Positions 56,241-64,000 of a stretch of 64,000 nucleotides of DNA are shown piece by piece. The DNA comes from Candidatus Tectomicrobia bacterium (lineage in GTDB: Bacteria; UBA8248). Below the pieces are notes generated by a model. It was not told the origin of the DNA. It searched no databases and worked only from the letters and a program-made list of their open reading frames with translations. The stretch is taken from positions 248,001 through 312,000 of the forward strand of contig JACPUR010000017.1 of the NCBI GenBank assembly GCA_016192135.1, in the 5' to 3' direction. Position 1 is the stretch's first letter, and each line of letters starts with the position of its first letter. Both the position numbers and the translations under genes were made by a program.

Positions 56241-57035
56241 ATGCGCCATCTGGAAAGCCATGAGTCGGGCGGGGTGGAGGTGTTCCGCTCGCCCCTCCTG
56301 GACGCGCTGCCCTTCATCCGCCACGGTTTCAGCACGAGGCGAGGAGGGGTGAGCGAGGGGGAATTCCGCTCCCTCAACCTGGGCCAGGCCAAGGGGGAGG
56401 ATTCCGAGCGGGTCCGGGAGAATCGCCGGCGCTTCTTTCAGGTGGCGGAAATGGAGCCGTCCCGGGTGGCCGAGGTCCGCCAGGTCCACGGGACCGCGGT
56501 CGTCGCCGCGGACGAGATTCCCGAAGGAGCACGGGTGGAGGCGGACGGAGTGCTGACGGCCGAGCCGGGCGTGGCGGTGGCCGTCCAGACGGCGGATTGC
56601 CTCCCGGTCCTGCTCGCGGACGCCCGCCGCCGGGCGGTGGCGGCGGTCCACGCCGGGAGGAAGGGAATCGGGGCCGGCGTCCTGGCGGAGGCGGTTCGCC
56701 GGATGGGAGAGCGATTCGGGAGCCGCCCGGAAGACCTCGTGGCGGGGCTCGGGCCGGCCATCTCGGGGGCCTGCTATGAGGTAGGCGAGGAATGCCTGCC
56801 CCCCTTCCGGGAACGCTACCCGGACTGGCGGGACTTCTCCATCCCCCTGGGGCGGGGAAAGTGGCTCCTGGACCTCCCGGAGGCCGCGCGGCGCCAGTTG
56901 GCCGCCGCCGGGATTCCCGGGGAGCGGATCGGCCCCCCCGGGCCCTGCACGTTCTCCGAGTCGGCCCGCTTCTTCTCCTACCGGCGCGACGGCGCCCCGA
57001 CGGGCCGGCTGTGGGCGATCATCGTGGTGTTTTGA
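56241..57035 (+). CDS. pgeF: Peptidoglycan editing factor PgeF (laccase-domain, YfiH family)
   Basis: 264 residues. The family cleaves or prevents mis-incorporated stem residues in muropeptide precursors and was formerly called polyphenol oxidase. Metal/catalytic motifs are visible: RHGFSTRRGGVSEG, VRQVHGTAVV, QTADCLPVLLAD, AVHAGRKGIGAG and the C-terminal FFSYRRDGAPTGRLWAII. The place right after the peptidoglycan cluster fits its function. GGAG precedes the ATG. Confidence 0.9.
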   Translation: MRHLESHESGGVEVFRSPLLDALPFIRHGFSTRRGGVSEGEFRSLNLGQAKGEDSERVRENRRRFFQVAEMEPSRVAEVRQVHGTAVVAADEIPEGARVEADGVLTAEPGVAVAVQTADCLPVLLADARRRAVAAVHAGRKGIGAGVLAEAVRRMGERFGSRPEDLVAGLGPAISGACYEVGEECLPPFRERYPDWRDFSIPLGRGKWLLDLPEAARRQLAAAGIPGERIGPPGPCTFSESARFFSYRRDGAPTGRLWAIIVVF

Positions 57036-57061
57036 GGTCTTTTTTCCATGAGAAGCGGCGC

Positions 57062-57766
57062 ATGACCTCCCTCAATGAGCGCTTGGAAAGCGTCCGGGCG
57101 CGCATCGCCGCCGCGGCGCGCCGGGCGGGCCGCCGGCCGGAAGAGGTCCGCCTGGTGGCCGTCTCCAAGACCCGGCCGCCGGAGCGGGTGGCGGAGGCGA
57201 TCCATGCCGGGGTGGAGATTATCGGCGAGAACCGGGTCCAGGAGGCCCGGGACAAGCGCCTCGCCATGGACCCCGCTCTCGCCGGACGGGCCCAGTGGCA
57301 CCTGATCGGGAGCCTTCAGCGCAACAAGGCCCGGCAGGTCATTGGCCTATTCGACATGGTCGAGACGGTGGATTCCCTCCCGCTGGCCGAGGAGCTGGCG
57401 CGGCGGGCGGAGGCGTCGGGGGCGGCGCCCCTGCGGGTGCTCCTCCAGGTCAATACGGGGGAGGAGTCCCAGAAGGGGGGGGCGGCCCCCGCGGCCCTGC
57501 CGGGGCTGTTGGAAGGGGCCTCCCGGCTGGAGGCCCTCCGGGTGGAGGGCCTCATGTGCATTCCCCCCCTGGGCCGGGCGCCCGAGGAAAGCCGCCCCCA
57601 TTTCAGGCTCCTGCGAAAGCTCCGGGACGAGGCCCAGGGGAGGGGTTTCGCCTCCCTGCGGGAGCTTTCCATGGGCATGTCCGGGGATTTCGAGCTCGCC
57701 ATCGAGGAGGGGGCCACCTTCGTGAGGATCGGGACGGCCATCTTCGGCCCCCGGCCTCCCCGGTAA
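57062..57766 (+). CDS. yggS: PLP homeostasis protein (YggS/PLPBP family)
   Basis: 234 residues, single-domain PLP-binding TIM barrel without known catalytic activity; controls vitamin B6 and amino-acid balance. PLP lysine is Lys36 in LVAVSKTRP; IGENRVQEARDK, WHLIGSLQRNKA and LSMGMSGDFELAIEEGATFVRIG are signature stretches. The yggS-proC-yggT-divIVA order downstream of ftsZ is widely conserved. Confidence 0.95.
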   Translation: MTSLNERLESVRARIAAAARRAGRRPEEVRLVAVSKTRPPERVAEAIHAGVEIIGENRVQEARDKRLAMDPALAGRAQWHLIGSLQRNKARQVIGLFDMVETVDSLPLAEELARRAEASGAAPLRVLLQVNTGEESQKGGAAPAALPGLLEGASRLEALRVEGLMCIPPLGRAPEESRPHFRLLRKLRDEAQGRGFASLRELSMGMSGDFELAIEEGATFVRIGTAIFGPRPPR

Positions 57767-57853
57767 GCCCTCCTCTGGCAAGTTGACCGCCGCGGCCCGG
57801 TGGGTTGAAATGCGCCCCAGTCGATCCCTCATCCGGCACAAGGAGAACGAATC

Positions 57854-58678
57854 GTGGCGTCCGGCCGGCTTGCCGTCATCGGCGGCGGGAACATGGGGGA
57901 GGCCCTCGCCAAGGGCATGATGAGCGCCCGCTACGCGGGGGCGGATTCCCTGATCATCGCCGAGCCCGTCGAGGCGCGGGCCCGCTACCTCCGGGAAACG
58001 CACGGTTTGCAGGTGGTTTCCGGGGCGGCGGAGGCGGCGGGCCAGGCCGAGAAGGTGGTCTTCGCCGTCAAGCCGCAGGCGCTGGGGGCGGTGCTGTCTT
58101 CCCTGAAGGGGGTTATCGGACCGAGGCATCTCCTCATCTCGATCGTGGCGGGAGCCCCCACCCGGCGCTTCGTGGAGGCGTTCGGGGAAGGCACCCGGAT
58201 CGTCCGCGTCATGCCCAACACCCCCGCCCTCATCGGGCAGGGCGCCGCGGGCCTCGCCGCCGGCGGAGGGGCGAAAGCCGGGGACTTGGCCGAGGCCCGG
58301 AGAATGCTTGAGTCGGTGGGGAAGGCGGTCGAGGTTCCCGAAGGCCTGATGGACGCCGTGACCGGCCTCTCGGGAAGCGGCCCGGCGTATGTCTTCGTCT
58401 TCATCGAGGCCCTGGCGGACGGGGGGGTGCGGGCCGGCTTGCCCCGGGATCAGGCCCTCCTCCTGGCGGCCCAGACGGTGCTGGGCGCGGCCAGGATGCT
58501 CCTCGATACGGGGGAGCATCCGGGGCGCCTCAAGGACATGGTGGCCTCCCCCGGGGGGACGACCATCGCCGGGCTGCACGCCCTGGAGAGCGGCGGCTTC
58601 CGCAACGCGGTGATGGACGCCGTGCTCGCAGCGACGCGGCGGAGCGCCGAGCTGGGCAGGGGCGAGAGCGCCGTCTGA
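57854..58678 (+). CDS. proC: Pyrroline-5-carboxylate reductase
   Basis: 274 residues, last step of proline synthesis. N-terminal NAD(P)-binding AVIGGGNMGEALAKGM, then VVFAVKPQ, RVMPNTPALIGQGA, and the C-terminal dimer domain with DAVTGLSGSGPAYVFVFIEALADGGVRAGLPR and PGGTTIAGLHALE. GTG start with AAGGAG 8 bp upstream. The 87-bp gap from yggS shows no clear promoter. Confidence 0.96.
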   Translation: MASGRLAVIGGGNMGEALAKGMMSARYAGADSLIIAEPVEARARYLRETHGLQVVSGAAEAAGQAEKVVFAVKPQALGAVLSSLKGVIGPRHLLISIVAGAPTRRFVEAFGEGTRIVRVMPNTPALIGQGAAGLAAGGGAKAGDLAEARRMLESVGKAVEVPEGLMDAVTGLSGSGPAYVFVFIEALADGGVRAGLPRDQALLLAAQTVLGAARMLLDTGEHPGRLKDMVASPGGTTIAGLHALESGGFRNAVMDAVLAATRRSAELGRGESAV

Positions 58679-58698
58679 GCGGGCGAGAAGGAGAGCGA

Positions 58699-58995
58699 AT
58701 GTTCCTGTTCGGGAACCTCATCCACGCCGTGGCGGTGCTGCTGAGCTACGTTCTCACGATCTACATCTGGGTCATTATCATTCGCGCGTTGATTTCGTGG
58801 GTGAATCCGGATCCTTACAACCCCATCGTGCAGATCCTTCACCGCGTCACAGAGCCGGTGCTCGCGCCGGTGCGCAGGCGTTTGCCGGACTTCGGGGGCC
58901 TCGACATCAGTCCCATCGTGGTCCTGCTCATTATCTTTTTCCTTCAGAGTTTCCTGGTGGCGAGCCTCATGGACCTGGCTCGTCTACTTCGATGA
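58699..58995 (+). CDS. yggT: YggT family membrane protein
   Basis: 98 residues with two membrane segments (about 6-30 and 72-92) separated by a conserved basic loop; SWVNPDPYNPIVQILHRVTEPVLAPVRRRLP is the family signature. Family members are linked to osmotic tolerance and to division or protein-translocation machinery, but the mechanism is unknown. It overlaps or abuts the DivIVA-domain gene. Confidence 0.92.
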   Translation: MFLFGNLIHAVAVLLSYVLTIYIWVIIIRALISWVNPDPYNPIVQILHRVTEPVLAPVRRRLPDFGGLDISPIVVLLIIFFLQSFLVASLMDLARLLR

Positions 58996-59009
58996 CGGCG
59001 GGAGAGGCG

Positions 59010-59561
59010 ATGAGAATGACCGGCGAGGACATCCGGAGGCAGGAGTTCCCCATTCGGCTGCGGGGCTACAACCGGCTCGACGTGGACGCCTTTCTGCACG
59101 CGGCCGCCGACGCCGTGGACGAGCTGATGCGGCGGAACGAGGAGCTCGATGGGCGGTGCGCGGAGCTGACGGCGCAGGTGCAGGCCCTCAAGGAGCGCGA
59201 AGAAACCCTCCAGCGGGCCCTGGTGGCGGTAAACGACCTCCGGGAGGAGGCGGGCCGCCGCGCCCAGGAGATCCGCCAACAGGCGGAGCGCGAGGCCGAG
59301 CGGATGGCGGAGGAAGCGGAGGAGGCCGCGCGGAGGGTGCGCGAGGACGCGGAGTCGGAGGTCGTCCGCATGCGGGAGGAGGCCGAGGCCCTGCTCCACC
59401 GGCAGGGGAAGATGGTCCGGTCGATGCTGGACACCATCCGGGCCCAGCTTCGCCTGGCCGAGCAGGAGGACGAGCGCCTCGGCCACGATCTGGCGCGGCT
59501 CGAGGGCCGGGAGGGGGGTAAGGTCATCTCCATCTCCAAGGCGGAGGGAGATCGCCCGTGA
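59010..59561 (+). CDS. DivIVA-domain coiled-coil protein
   Basis: 183 residues. The N-terminus (GEDIRRQEFPIRLRGYNRLDVDAFL) matches the DivIVA membrane-binding domain: DI....F....RGY...EVD.FL. It is followed by a long coiled coil rich in Glu, Arg and Ala (about 40-165). Such proteins mark curved membrane at poles or septa. GGAG 5 bp before favours the ATG at 59010; an ATG at 58992 overlapping yggT would add six residues. In a diderm its partner set is unclear. Confidence 0.87.
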   Translation: MRMTGEDIRRQEFPIRLRGYNRLDVDAFLHAAADAVDELMRRNEELDGRCAELTAQVQALKEREETLQRALVAVNDLREEAGRRAQEIRQQAEREAERMAEEAEEAARRVREDAESEVVRMREEAEALLHRQGKMVRSMLDTIRAQLRLAEQEDERLGHDLARLEGREGGKVISISKAEGDRP

Positions 59562-59884
59562 TTCCGGTCCGCCGCGAGGCGGACGGGTCGAGTTTCGAGG
59601 TGCAGGTTCAGCCGCGCTCGTCGCGGGCCGCCATCGAGGGTGAGAGGGAAGGCGCCCTGCGGCTCCGTCTCACGGCCCCGCCCGTCGAGGGGGCCGCCAA
59701 CCGGCAATGCATCGAGCTCCTGTCCGAGGCGCTGGGCGTCCCCAAGAGCGCGGTCGTCATCGTCTCCGGCGCCACGGCCAGGCGAAAGCGCGTCCGGGTG
59801 CGGGGCCTGGAGCCGGAGGCCGCCGAGGCGAAGCTGAGGGCGCTTTGCCGGGGCGGCGCGGAAGGCGAGGGAGAAGGAAGGTGA
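59558..59884 (+). CDS. DUF167 family protein (YggU-like)
   Basis: 108 residues. Typical DUF167 core: [47 protein letters not shown] and [15 protein letters not shown]. Small alpha/beta fold of unknown function. GTG start overlapping the previous stop, and a 4-bp overlap with mtnA. The C-terminal Gly/Glu-rich tail is not conserved. Confidence 0.92.
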   Translation: MIPVRREADGSSFEVQVQPRSSRAAIEGEREGALRLRLTAPPVEGAANRQCIELLSEALGVPKSAVVIVSGATARRKRVRVRGLEPEAAEAKLRALCRGGAEGEGEGR

Positions 59885-60933
59885 GCGAGTTCGGGAACTT
59901 TCGAACCCTGGAATACGTGGACGGTGCGCTCCGGCTGATCGATCAGCGCCGCCTGCCTACCGAGGAAGTGTACGTGGACTGCCGGACGGAGGAGGAGGTG
60001 GCCGAGGCCATCCGCTCCATGGTGGTGCGGGGAGCGCCGGCCATCGGCGTCGCGGCGGCCTACGGGATGGCCATCGCCGCGCGGCGGGCGGCGGGGGGAT
60101 CACCGGCGGAGCAGCGGGAGGCGCTGGAGCGGGCGGCGGTCCTTCTGGAATCCACCCGGCCCACGGCGGTCAACCTGTTCTGGGCGATCGAGCGCATGCG
60201 GGCGGCCGCTCGCGAGAGCCGCTCCTCCGGCGAGAAGCTGGCCCGGGAGCTCCTCGATCTGGCGGAGGAGATGCGCCGCGAGGACCATGCCGTCTGCCGC
60301 CGGATCGGTGACATCGGGGCGGATTTGCTGCCGGGCGGCGTGGCCCTCCTCACGCACTGCAACGCGGGCGCGCTGGCGACGGCGGGGTACGGGACGGCCA
60401 CGGGGGTGATCCGCAGCGGTTTCCGGGACGGGAAGGTGACGCGGGTATTCGTGGACGAGACGCGGCCCTACCTTCAGGGCTCGCGCCTGACCGCCTGGGA
60501 GCTCGACCGGGACGGGATTCCCGTCGTGCTCATCACGGACAACATGGCGGCCTACTGCATGCGTCTGGGCAAGGTGGGCGCCGTGGTGGTGGGGGCGGAC
60601 CGGGTGGCGGCGAACGGGGACGTGGCCAACAAGATCGGCACCTACGGGCTGGCCATCCTGGCCCGGGAGCATGGCGTCCCATTCTACGTCGCGGCTCCCA
60701 TCAGCACGATCGACCTGAAGACCGCGCGAGGGGAGGATATTCCCATCGAGGAGCGGCCGGGCCAGGAATTGAGGAGCATCGGCGGCCGGAGCATCGCACC
60801 CGAGGGAGTGGAGGTATTCAATCCGGCGTTCGATGTGACGCCCGCCCGGCTGGTGGATGCCCTGATTACGGAGCGGGGGGTGGTTAGATTCTCCCGCGGG
60901 GAGCGCCTGGAGAGGCTCTTCTCTGCTTCGTAA
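59881..60933 (+). CDS. mtnA: Methylthioribose-1-phosphate isomerase
   Basis: 350 residues, aldose-ketose isomerase of the methionine salvage pathway. Catalytic Cys160 ([17 protein letters not shown]) and Asp240 ([25 protein letters not shown]) fall at the family positions; [14 protein letters not shown] and [16 protein letters not shown] also match. GTG start overlapping the DUF167 gene. No other mtn gene lies nearby, so the product may enter a different salvage branch. Confidence 0.94.
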   Translation: MSEFGNFRTLEYVDGALRLIDQRRLPTEEVYVDCRTEEEVAEAIRSMVVRGAPAIGVAAAYGMAIAARRAAGGSPAEQREALERAAVLLESTRPTAVNLFWAIERMRAAARESRSSGEKLARELLDLAEEMRREDHAVCRRIGDIGADLLPGGVALLTHCNAGALATAGYGTATGVIRSGFRDGKVTRVFVDETRPYLQGSRLTAWELDRDGIPVVLITDNMAAYCMRLGKVGAVVVGADRVAANGDVANKIGTYGLAILAREHGVPFYVAAPISTIDLKTARGEDIPIEERPGQELRSIGGRSIAPEGVEVFNPAFDVTPARLVDALITERGVVRFSRGERLERLFSAS

Positions 60934-60954
60934 GGTGCCAAAATGCGGAATTGG

Positions 60955-60984
60955 TTGACTTTCCGGGCGGCCCGGGGCTATAAA
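60955..60984 (+). promoter_or_regulatory. Sigma70-type promoter for tRNA-Asp
   Basis: TTGACT at 60955-60960, 18-bp spacer, TATAAA at 60979-60984. 38 bp before the tRNA. Confidence 0.7.
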
Positions 60985-61022
60985 CCGGGACGCCCAGCCC
61001 GCCAGGCCGGGTATCTCATCGG

Positions 61023-61099
61023 GGGGCTGTAGCGAAGCCGGTTATCGCGCTGGCCTGTCAAGCCAGAGATCGCGGGTTCGAGTCCCGTCAGCCCCGCCA
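61023..61099 (+). tRNA. tRNA-Asp (anticodon GTC), CCA encoded
   Basis: Acceptor GGGGCTG/CAGCCCC, D stem GCGA/TCGC, anticodon stem CTGGC/GCCAG with loop CTGTCAA (GTC at 61057-61059), T arm with TTCGAGT, G73 and encoded CCA. Confidence 0.96.
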
Positions 61100-61110
61100 G
61101 CTTTCCTTCA

Positions 61111-61145
61111 GATGGTTGCGGATATCCGCAACCATCTTTTTTTTT
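61111..61145 (+). terminator. Intrinsic terminator after tRNA-Asp
   Basis: Perfect 11-bp stem GATGGTTGCGG/CCGCAACCATC (61111-61121, 61126-61136), loop ATAT, then nine T. Confidence 0.95.
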
Positions 61146-61212
61146 GCGTGCGGATCCCTTCCTCGCTTCTTTTGGGGCCCGGCTCCGGGACATTTCGTGA
61201 ATAATGGAATCC

Positions 61213-61221
61213 TGGTATACT
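61213..61221 (+). promoter_or_regulatory. Possible extended -10 promoter for the substrate-binding gene
   Basis: TGGTATACT: TATACT at 61216-61221 preceded by TG-N. No good -35. The leader to the ATG would be about 130 nt. Confidence 0.35.
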
Positions 61222-61360
61222 TCTTGTCTGAGCCCGTATCGAAATGGGGAGGTTTCCTGCGGATTCCGTGTGCCGGAATATGCAAGGGAGCCGGAATGTG
61301 CAGTCGCGGGGGATATTTTTTCCCAAGCCGCCGACATCACGAGAACAAGGGGAGGTTCGT

Positions 61361-62350
61361 ATGAAACGTGCGGGGAAATTCTGGGCTGGGTTGGCCCTGG
61401 CGGGCCTGATGCTCGCCTCGGGATGGAGCGCCGAAGGGGCGCAGAAATTCCGCGTCGGAATCCACCGCGCCCTGTTCGGCTCCTTCGAGGTTGTGGCCGA
61501 CCGGATGGGTTACTGGAAAGCGGAGGGCCTGGATTACAACGTCGCCTACTTTAAGCAGGGCAAGCTGATGAACCGGGCCATCATCCAGGGAGACCTGGAC
61601 GTGGGGACGACCGGGTTCGCCCCCTTCGTTACCTCCGTGTCGAAGGGCGCCAAGCTGACCGGCATCGCGGTGACGACTGATCTCTGCGCCCAGCAGCGCG
61701 TCATGGTCGCGAAGAACTCGCCCATCAAGAGCATCAAGGATCTGAAAGGTAAGACCTTCGCCACCCTCATCGGCACGAGCGTGGATCAGTCGTTTAGGAC
61801 CTATGTCCTCCCGCGCCACGGCTTGACCGAGAAGGACCTGAAATGGCTCAACGTCGTCACCACCGACCGGGTGGCGGCCCTGGTGTCGGGGAACGCGGAC
61901 GCGGCCCTCGTCGGGGATCCCCAGGCCGAGATCGCGGCTCAGAAGGGGCTGGTCAGGGATATCGAGGATTTGTGCGCTTACGACCGACCGCGGATGATGC
62001 ACATCGGCAATCCGCAGACGATCAAGGCGAACCCGGATCAGTACGTGAAGTATTTCAGGGGATGGCTGAAGGCGATGCAGCTGCTGAAGAGCGATCCCGA
62101 GAAGTTCGCCAAGGTCTATCACGAGGCCCTGACGGAGGTGGGCGACAAGACGGAGTATTCGGTCGTCCTGGCCACCCTGAAGCGGCTGACGACGACCCCC
62201 GAGTTCAACGACGAGATCCGCAAGAACCTGACCGAGATCGCCGCGATGCAGAAGAAGCTGGGCTGGATCAAGAACCCTCCGAATTTCTCGAAGGGCGCGG
62301 CGATGGATGATTCCATGCTGAAGAAGGCGTCCACCGCCAGCGCCAATTAG
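61361..62350 (+). CDS. ABC transporter substrate-binding protein (NMT1/SsuA-like)
   Basis: 329 residues. N-terminal signal peptide (MKRAGKFWAGLALAGLMLASGWSA) with likely cleavage near residue 27, so it acts in the periplasm. The NMT1/THI5-like bilobal fold is suggested by GDLDVGTTGFAPFVTSVSKGAKL, IKDLKGKTFATLIGTS and LVSGNADAALVGDPQAEIAA. Substrate unknown; relatives bind sulfonates, nitrate, taurine or pyrimidine precursors. GGAGG 5 bp before the ATG. The permease and ATPase genes lie just downstream on the opposite strand, an unusual convergent arrangement. Confidence 0.9.
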   Translation: MKRAGKFWAGLALAGLMLASGWSAEGAQKFRVGIHRALFGSFEVVADRMGYWKAEGLDYNVAYFKQGKLMNRAIIQGDLDVGTTGFAPFVTSVSKGAKLTGIAVTTDLCAQQRVMVAKNSPIKSIKDLKGKTFATLIGTSVDQSFRTYVLPRHGLTEKDLKWLNVVTTDRVAALVSGNADAALVGDPQAEIAAQKGLVRDIEDLCAYDRPRMMHIGNPQTIKANPDQYVKYFRGWLKAMQLLKSDPEKFAKVYHEALTEVGDKTEYSVVLATLKRLTTTPEFNDEIRKNLTEIAAMQKKLGWIKNPPNFSKGAAMDDSMLKKASTASAN

Positions 62351-62366
62351 TTCTCAAGCGGGCTGC

Positions 62367-62405
62367 GCAAAAAGCCCCGGGGCGTCCTGCCCCGGGGCTT
62401 TTTGC
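62367..62405. terminator. Bidirectional intrinsic terminator between the ABC genes
   Basis: Perfect 17-bp stem GCAAAAAGCCCCGGGGC (62367-62383) and its complement (62389-62405) with a 5-nt loop. The A/T tracts give a T-run in either direction, ending the + strand binding-protein gene and any leftward read-through. Confidence 0.9.
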
Positions 62406-62540
62406 CGCTTCGCGCCGGGCGCGGCGGGTCAACATGAGGACGCCCGCGTTCCTGGTGGCGGCTCTTCCTCTTGCCTGTGGCAGAGGGTCTTTCAAATAAA
62501 CTCTGGAGGACGAAGGTCCGGATTGTCCTTTTGTCCCAAA

Positions 62541-62568
62541 GGAAAAGCCCCGGGAAAAAATCCCGGGG
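62541..62568 (-). terminator. Terminator after the permease gene (minus strand)
   Basis: On the minus strand CCCCGGGA/TCCCGGGG (62561-62568 with 62548-62555), 5-nt loop, then CTTTTCC. 41 bp beyond the permease stop. Nothing else is seen in 62406-62540. Confidence 0.65.
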
Positions 62569-62608
62569 TCCGTTTCGGATCGGACGGATGGACCGAGGGG
62601 CCTGCGGG

Positions 62609-63526
62609 CTAGACCTTCTTGTTCTGCCCACCCATCGCTTCCATCATCCCCCACCGGATGACGGTCCGCTTTTCGACGGGCTGGAAGAGCACCTTCTCCA
62701 AGAGAAATCCGAAAACGCCCAGGATCGACAGCGCCACCATCATGAAGGCGATGTCGAGGAATTCCTGGGCGTCGAAGATGCCGGCCGAAAGCCCCCACTT
62801 GATCCCGCTGAAAGCCTCGGCGCCTACGCCGGCACGCCAGGCGCGGGCCATCCCGATCCGGAACCCGCTCATGATCATCGGAAGGGAGCCGGGGATGACG
62901 ACCGTGCGGAAGATGGTCATCTTGTTGGCATTCATGGACTGGGCGGCCCGGATCCAAACGGGATTGACGGTCTTCACCCCCGTCCATACCGCCATGGTAA
63001 TGGGCAGAAATGTGGCAAACCCAGTGATGATGATGACGGTCTGGTTTCCAAGGCCGAACCAGATTACCGCCATGGGCACCCAGGCCAGGGCCGGAATCGG
63101 CAGGAGCACGGCGATGAGGGGATAGCAGAACGATTCCCATAAGGCGAAGCGGCCCATCAGAACGCCGATGATGACCCCAAAGATCGCGCCCAGCAGGAAC
63201 GCAAACGGCAACCGCCAAGCGGTGTGGAAAGTGTGCCATAAGATGGGGCTCTGGAAGAAGTAGTAGAAATAATCGAAGAGCCCCAGGGCTGGATTTTCCT
63301 GAATCGCGTCCATCAGGGGGCCCATCAGAAGCTCCCACCCGCGATAGGCGATGGCGTCCAGGGTGGGGAAGAGCTGGCCCAGGTTCCCCTTCGCCTGCAT
63401 GGCGGCGATCTGCCATATGGTCAGGATCACCAGAAAAGGATAGGCTGGCCGCAGCTTCTGCCAGATCGAGGACGTCTTTTTCTTTTCAGTCATGTCCGGC
63501 GTGGGAAGAGTCTGGGCTTCCTGCAC
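62609..63526 (-). CDS. ABC transporter permease (SsuC/TauC-like)
   Basis: 305 residues, inner-membrane subunit of an uptake ABC transporter. About six membrane helices (34-50, 115-135, 140-165, 175-195, 215-240, 270-290). The EAA-type loop that contacts the ATPase is visible as IRAAQSMNANKMTIFRTVVIPGSLPMIMSGFRIGMARAW. Starts at 63526, 12 bp after the ATPase stop, so both form one leftward operon. Partner of the substrate-binding protein on the other strand, by inference from family and position. Confidence 0.92.
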   Translation of the reverse strand: MQEAQTLPTPDMTEKKKTSSIWQKLRPAYPFLVILTIWQIAAMQAKGNLGQLFPTLDAIAYRGWELLMGPLMDAIQENPALGLFDYFYYFFQSPILWHTFHTAWRLPFAFLLGAIFGVIIGVLMGRFALWESFCYPLIAVLLPIPALAWVPMAVIWFGLGNQTVIIITGFATFLPITMAVWTGVKTVNPVWIRAAQSMNANKMTIFRTVVIPGSLPMIMSGFRIGMARAWRAGVGAEAFSGIKWGLSAGIFDAQEFLDIAFMMVALSILGVFGFLLEKVLFQPVEKRTVIRWGMMEAMGGQNKKV

Positions 63527-63538
63527 GGTGTTGCCCTC

Positions 63539-64000
63539 TCAGGTGCGAATCAGCCGGTCGATTTCCCGCTGCAACTCGATGAACTCCAACGCGAGGGCGT
63601 CCCGGGGCCGGGCGAAATTCACCGGGATGATTTCACGGATGCGGCCCGGGCGCGGGATGAAGACCGCGACGCGGTTGCCCAAATAAACCGCCTCGCTGAG
63701 GTTGTGCGTCACATAGACGACCGTCTTCTTCGTCTTCTGCCACACGTCCACCGTCAGTTCCTGGAGTTCTTCGCGCGTCTGGGCGTCGAGCGCCCCGAAG
63801 GGCTCGTCCATGAGCAGGATCTGGGGGTCGAACGCAAGCGCCCGGGCAACGGCCACCCTCTGCCGCATGCCGCCAGAGAGGTTGTGGGGATAAAAGTCCG
63901 CAAACTCCTCGAGCCGGACGAGGCGGAGGTACTCCATCGCAATCTTCTTCCGCTCCTCGGCGGGTACTTTCCGGATTTCGAGGCCATATTCGACGTTCTT
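63539..64000 (-). CDS. ABC transporter ATP-binding protein (5' part outside window)
   Basis: The C-terminal 153 residues of an SsuB/TauB-like ATPase. The frame runs out of the window's right edge (KNVEYGLEIRKVPAEERKK before MEYLRL), so Walker A lies outside. Visible are the signature NLSGGMRQRVAVARALAF, Walker B ILLMDEPFGALDAQTR and the H-loop VYVTHNLSEAVYLGNRV. It powers the permease encoded 12 bp downstream. Confidence 0.95.
   Translation of the reverse strand, partial: KNVEYGLEIRKVPAEERKKIAMEYLRLVRLEEFADFYPHNLSGGMRQRVAVARALAFDPQILLMDEPFGALDAQTREELQELTVDVWQKTKKTVVYVTHNLSEAVYLGNRVAVFIPRPGRIREIIPVNFARPRDALALEFIELQREIDRLIRT

Noticed and set aside
62268-63416. 382-codon minus-strand frame overlapping the permease gene
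   Set aside because: It is a shifted frame of the permease gene that also crosses the terminators; the 305-residue frame shows the correct membrane and EAA-loop pattern.

Overview
This 64 kb window is a GC-rich (visibly near 70 % G+C), densely packed bacterial chromosome segment, almost entirely on the + strand and made mostly of housekeeping genes with stop/start overlaps of 1-11 bp (ATGA, GTGA). The genes point to a diderm with meso-DAP peptidoglycan: MurE carries the DNPR motif, and the mra/mur/fts cluster is complete except for ddl. Tandem DUF507 genes, a short-form HisG, a WYL regulator and an NMT1-type ABC transporter fit a deltaproteobacterium-like or uncultured lineage (NC10, Rokubacteria or Tectomicrobia style). 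That placement is inference only. I saw no rRNA, insertion sequence, prophage or CRISPR array.

Layout. 1-5.1 kb: glycine cleavage genes gcvT (5' truncated), gcvH and gcvP, then a lipoyl/octanoyl transferase probably serving GcvH. 5.2-8.5 kb: tRNA-Gly(CCC), a PHP phosphoesterase, a WYL regulator, two DUF507 genes and coaE. 9-14.2 kb: rho, rpmE with an unusual tail, prfA, prmC and murA. 14.2-20.4 kb: the histidine genes hisG-D-B-H and hisA-F-IE, split by a cupin gene on the opposite strand. 20.5-27 kb: mutS2, dnaG and rpoD. 27-28.7 kb: tRNA(CAT), a zinc-ribbon coiled-coil protein, RNase HI and RNase P RNA. 28.7-38.2 kb: a crotonase-fold protein, ilvA, purH, folC, folP, a TauE-like permease, an ALDH7-like dehydrogenase and panB.

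38.2-38.9 kb is the largest stretch without a protein gene. On the minus strand it has a promoter-like sequence, large inverted repeats and a textbook intrinsic terminator, so it probably encodes a structured non-coding RNA of about 0.4 kb that I cannot assign to a known family. 38.9-56 kb is the dcw cluster: mraZ (with three TGGNN boxes spaced 10 bp), rsmH, ftsL, ftsI, murE, murF, mraY, murD, ftsW, murG, murC, murB, ftsQ, ftsA and ftsZ. 56-61.1 kb: pgeF, yggS, proC, yggT, divIVA, DUF167, mtnA and tRNA-Asp, a common set downstream of ftsZ. 61.3-64 kb: an ABC uptake system whose substrate-binding gene (+) converges on its permease and ATPase genes (-), with terminators between them.

Protein calls rest on recognised motifs and operon context; no database search was run. 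The observations most worth following are the 38.2-38.7 kb minus-strand RNA candidate, the lipoyl-ligase gene with no standard start codon, the crotonase-like protein lacking both hydratase glutamates, the long leaders of rho and mutS2, and the hairpin after rpoD that also contains a consensus -35 hexamer.
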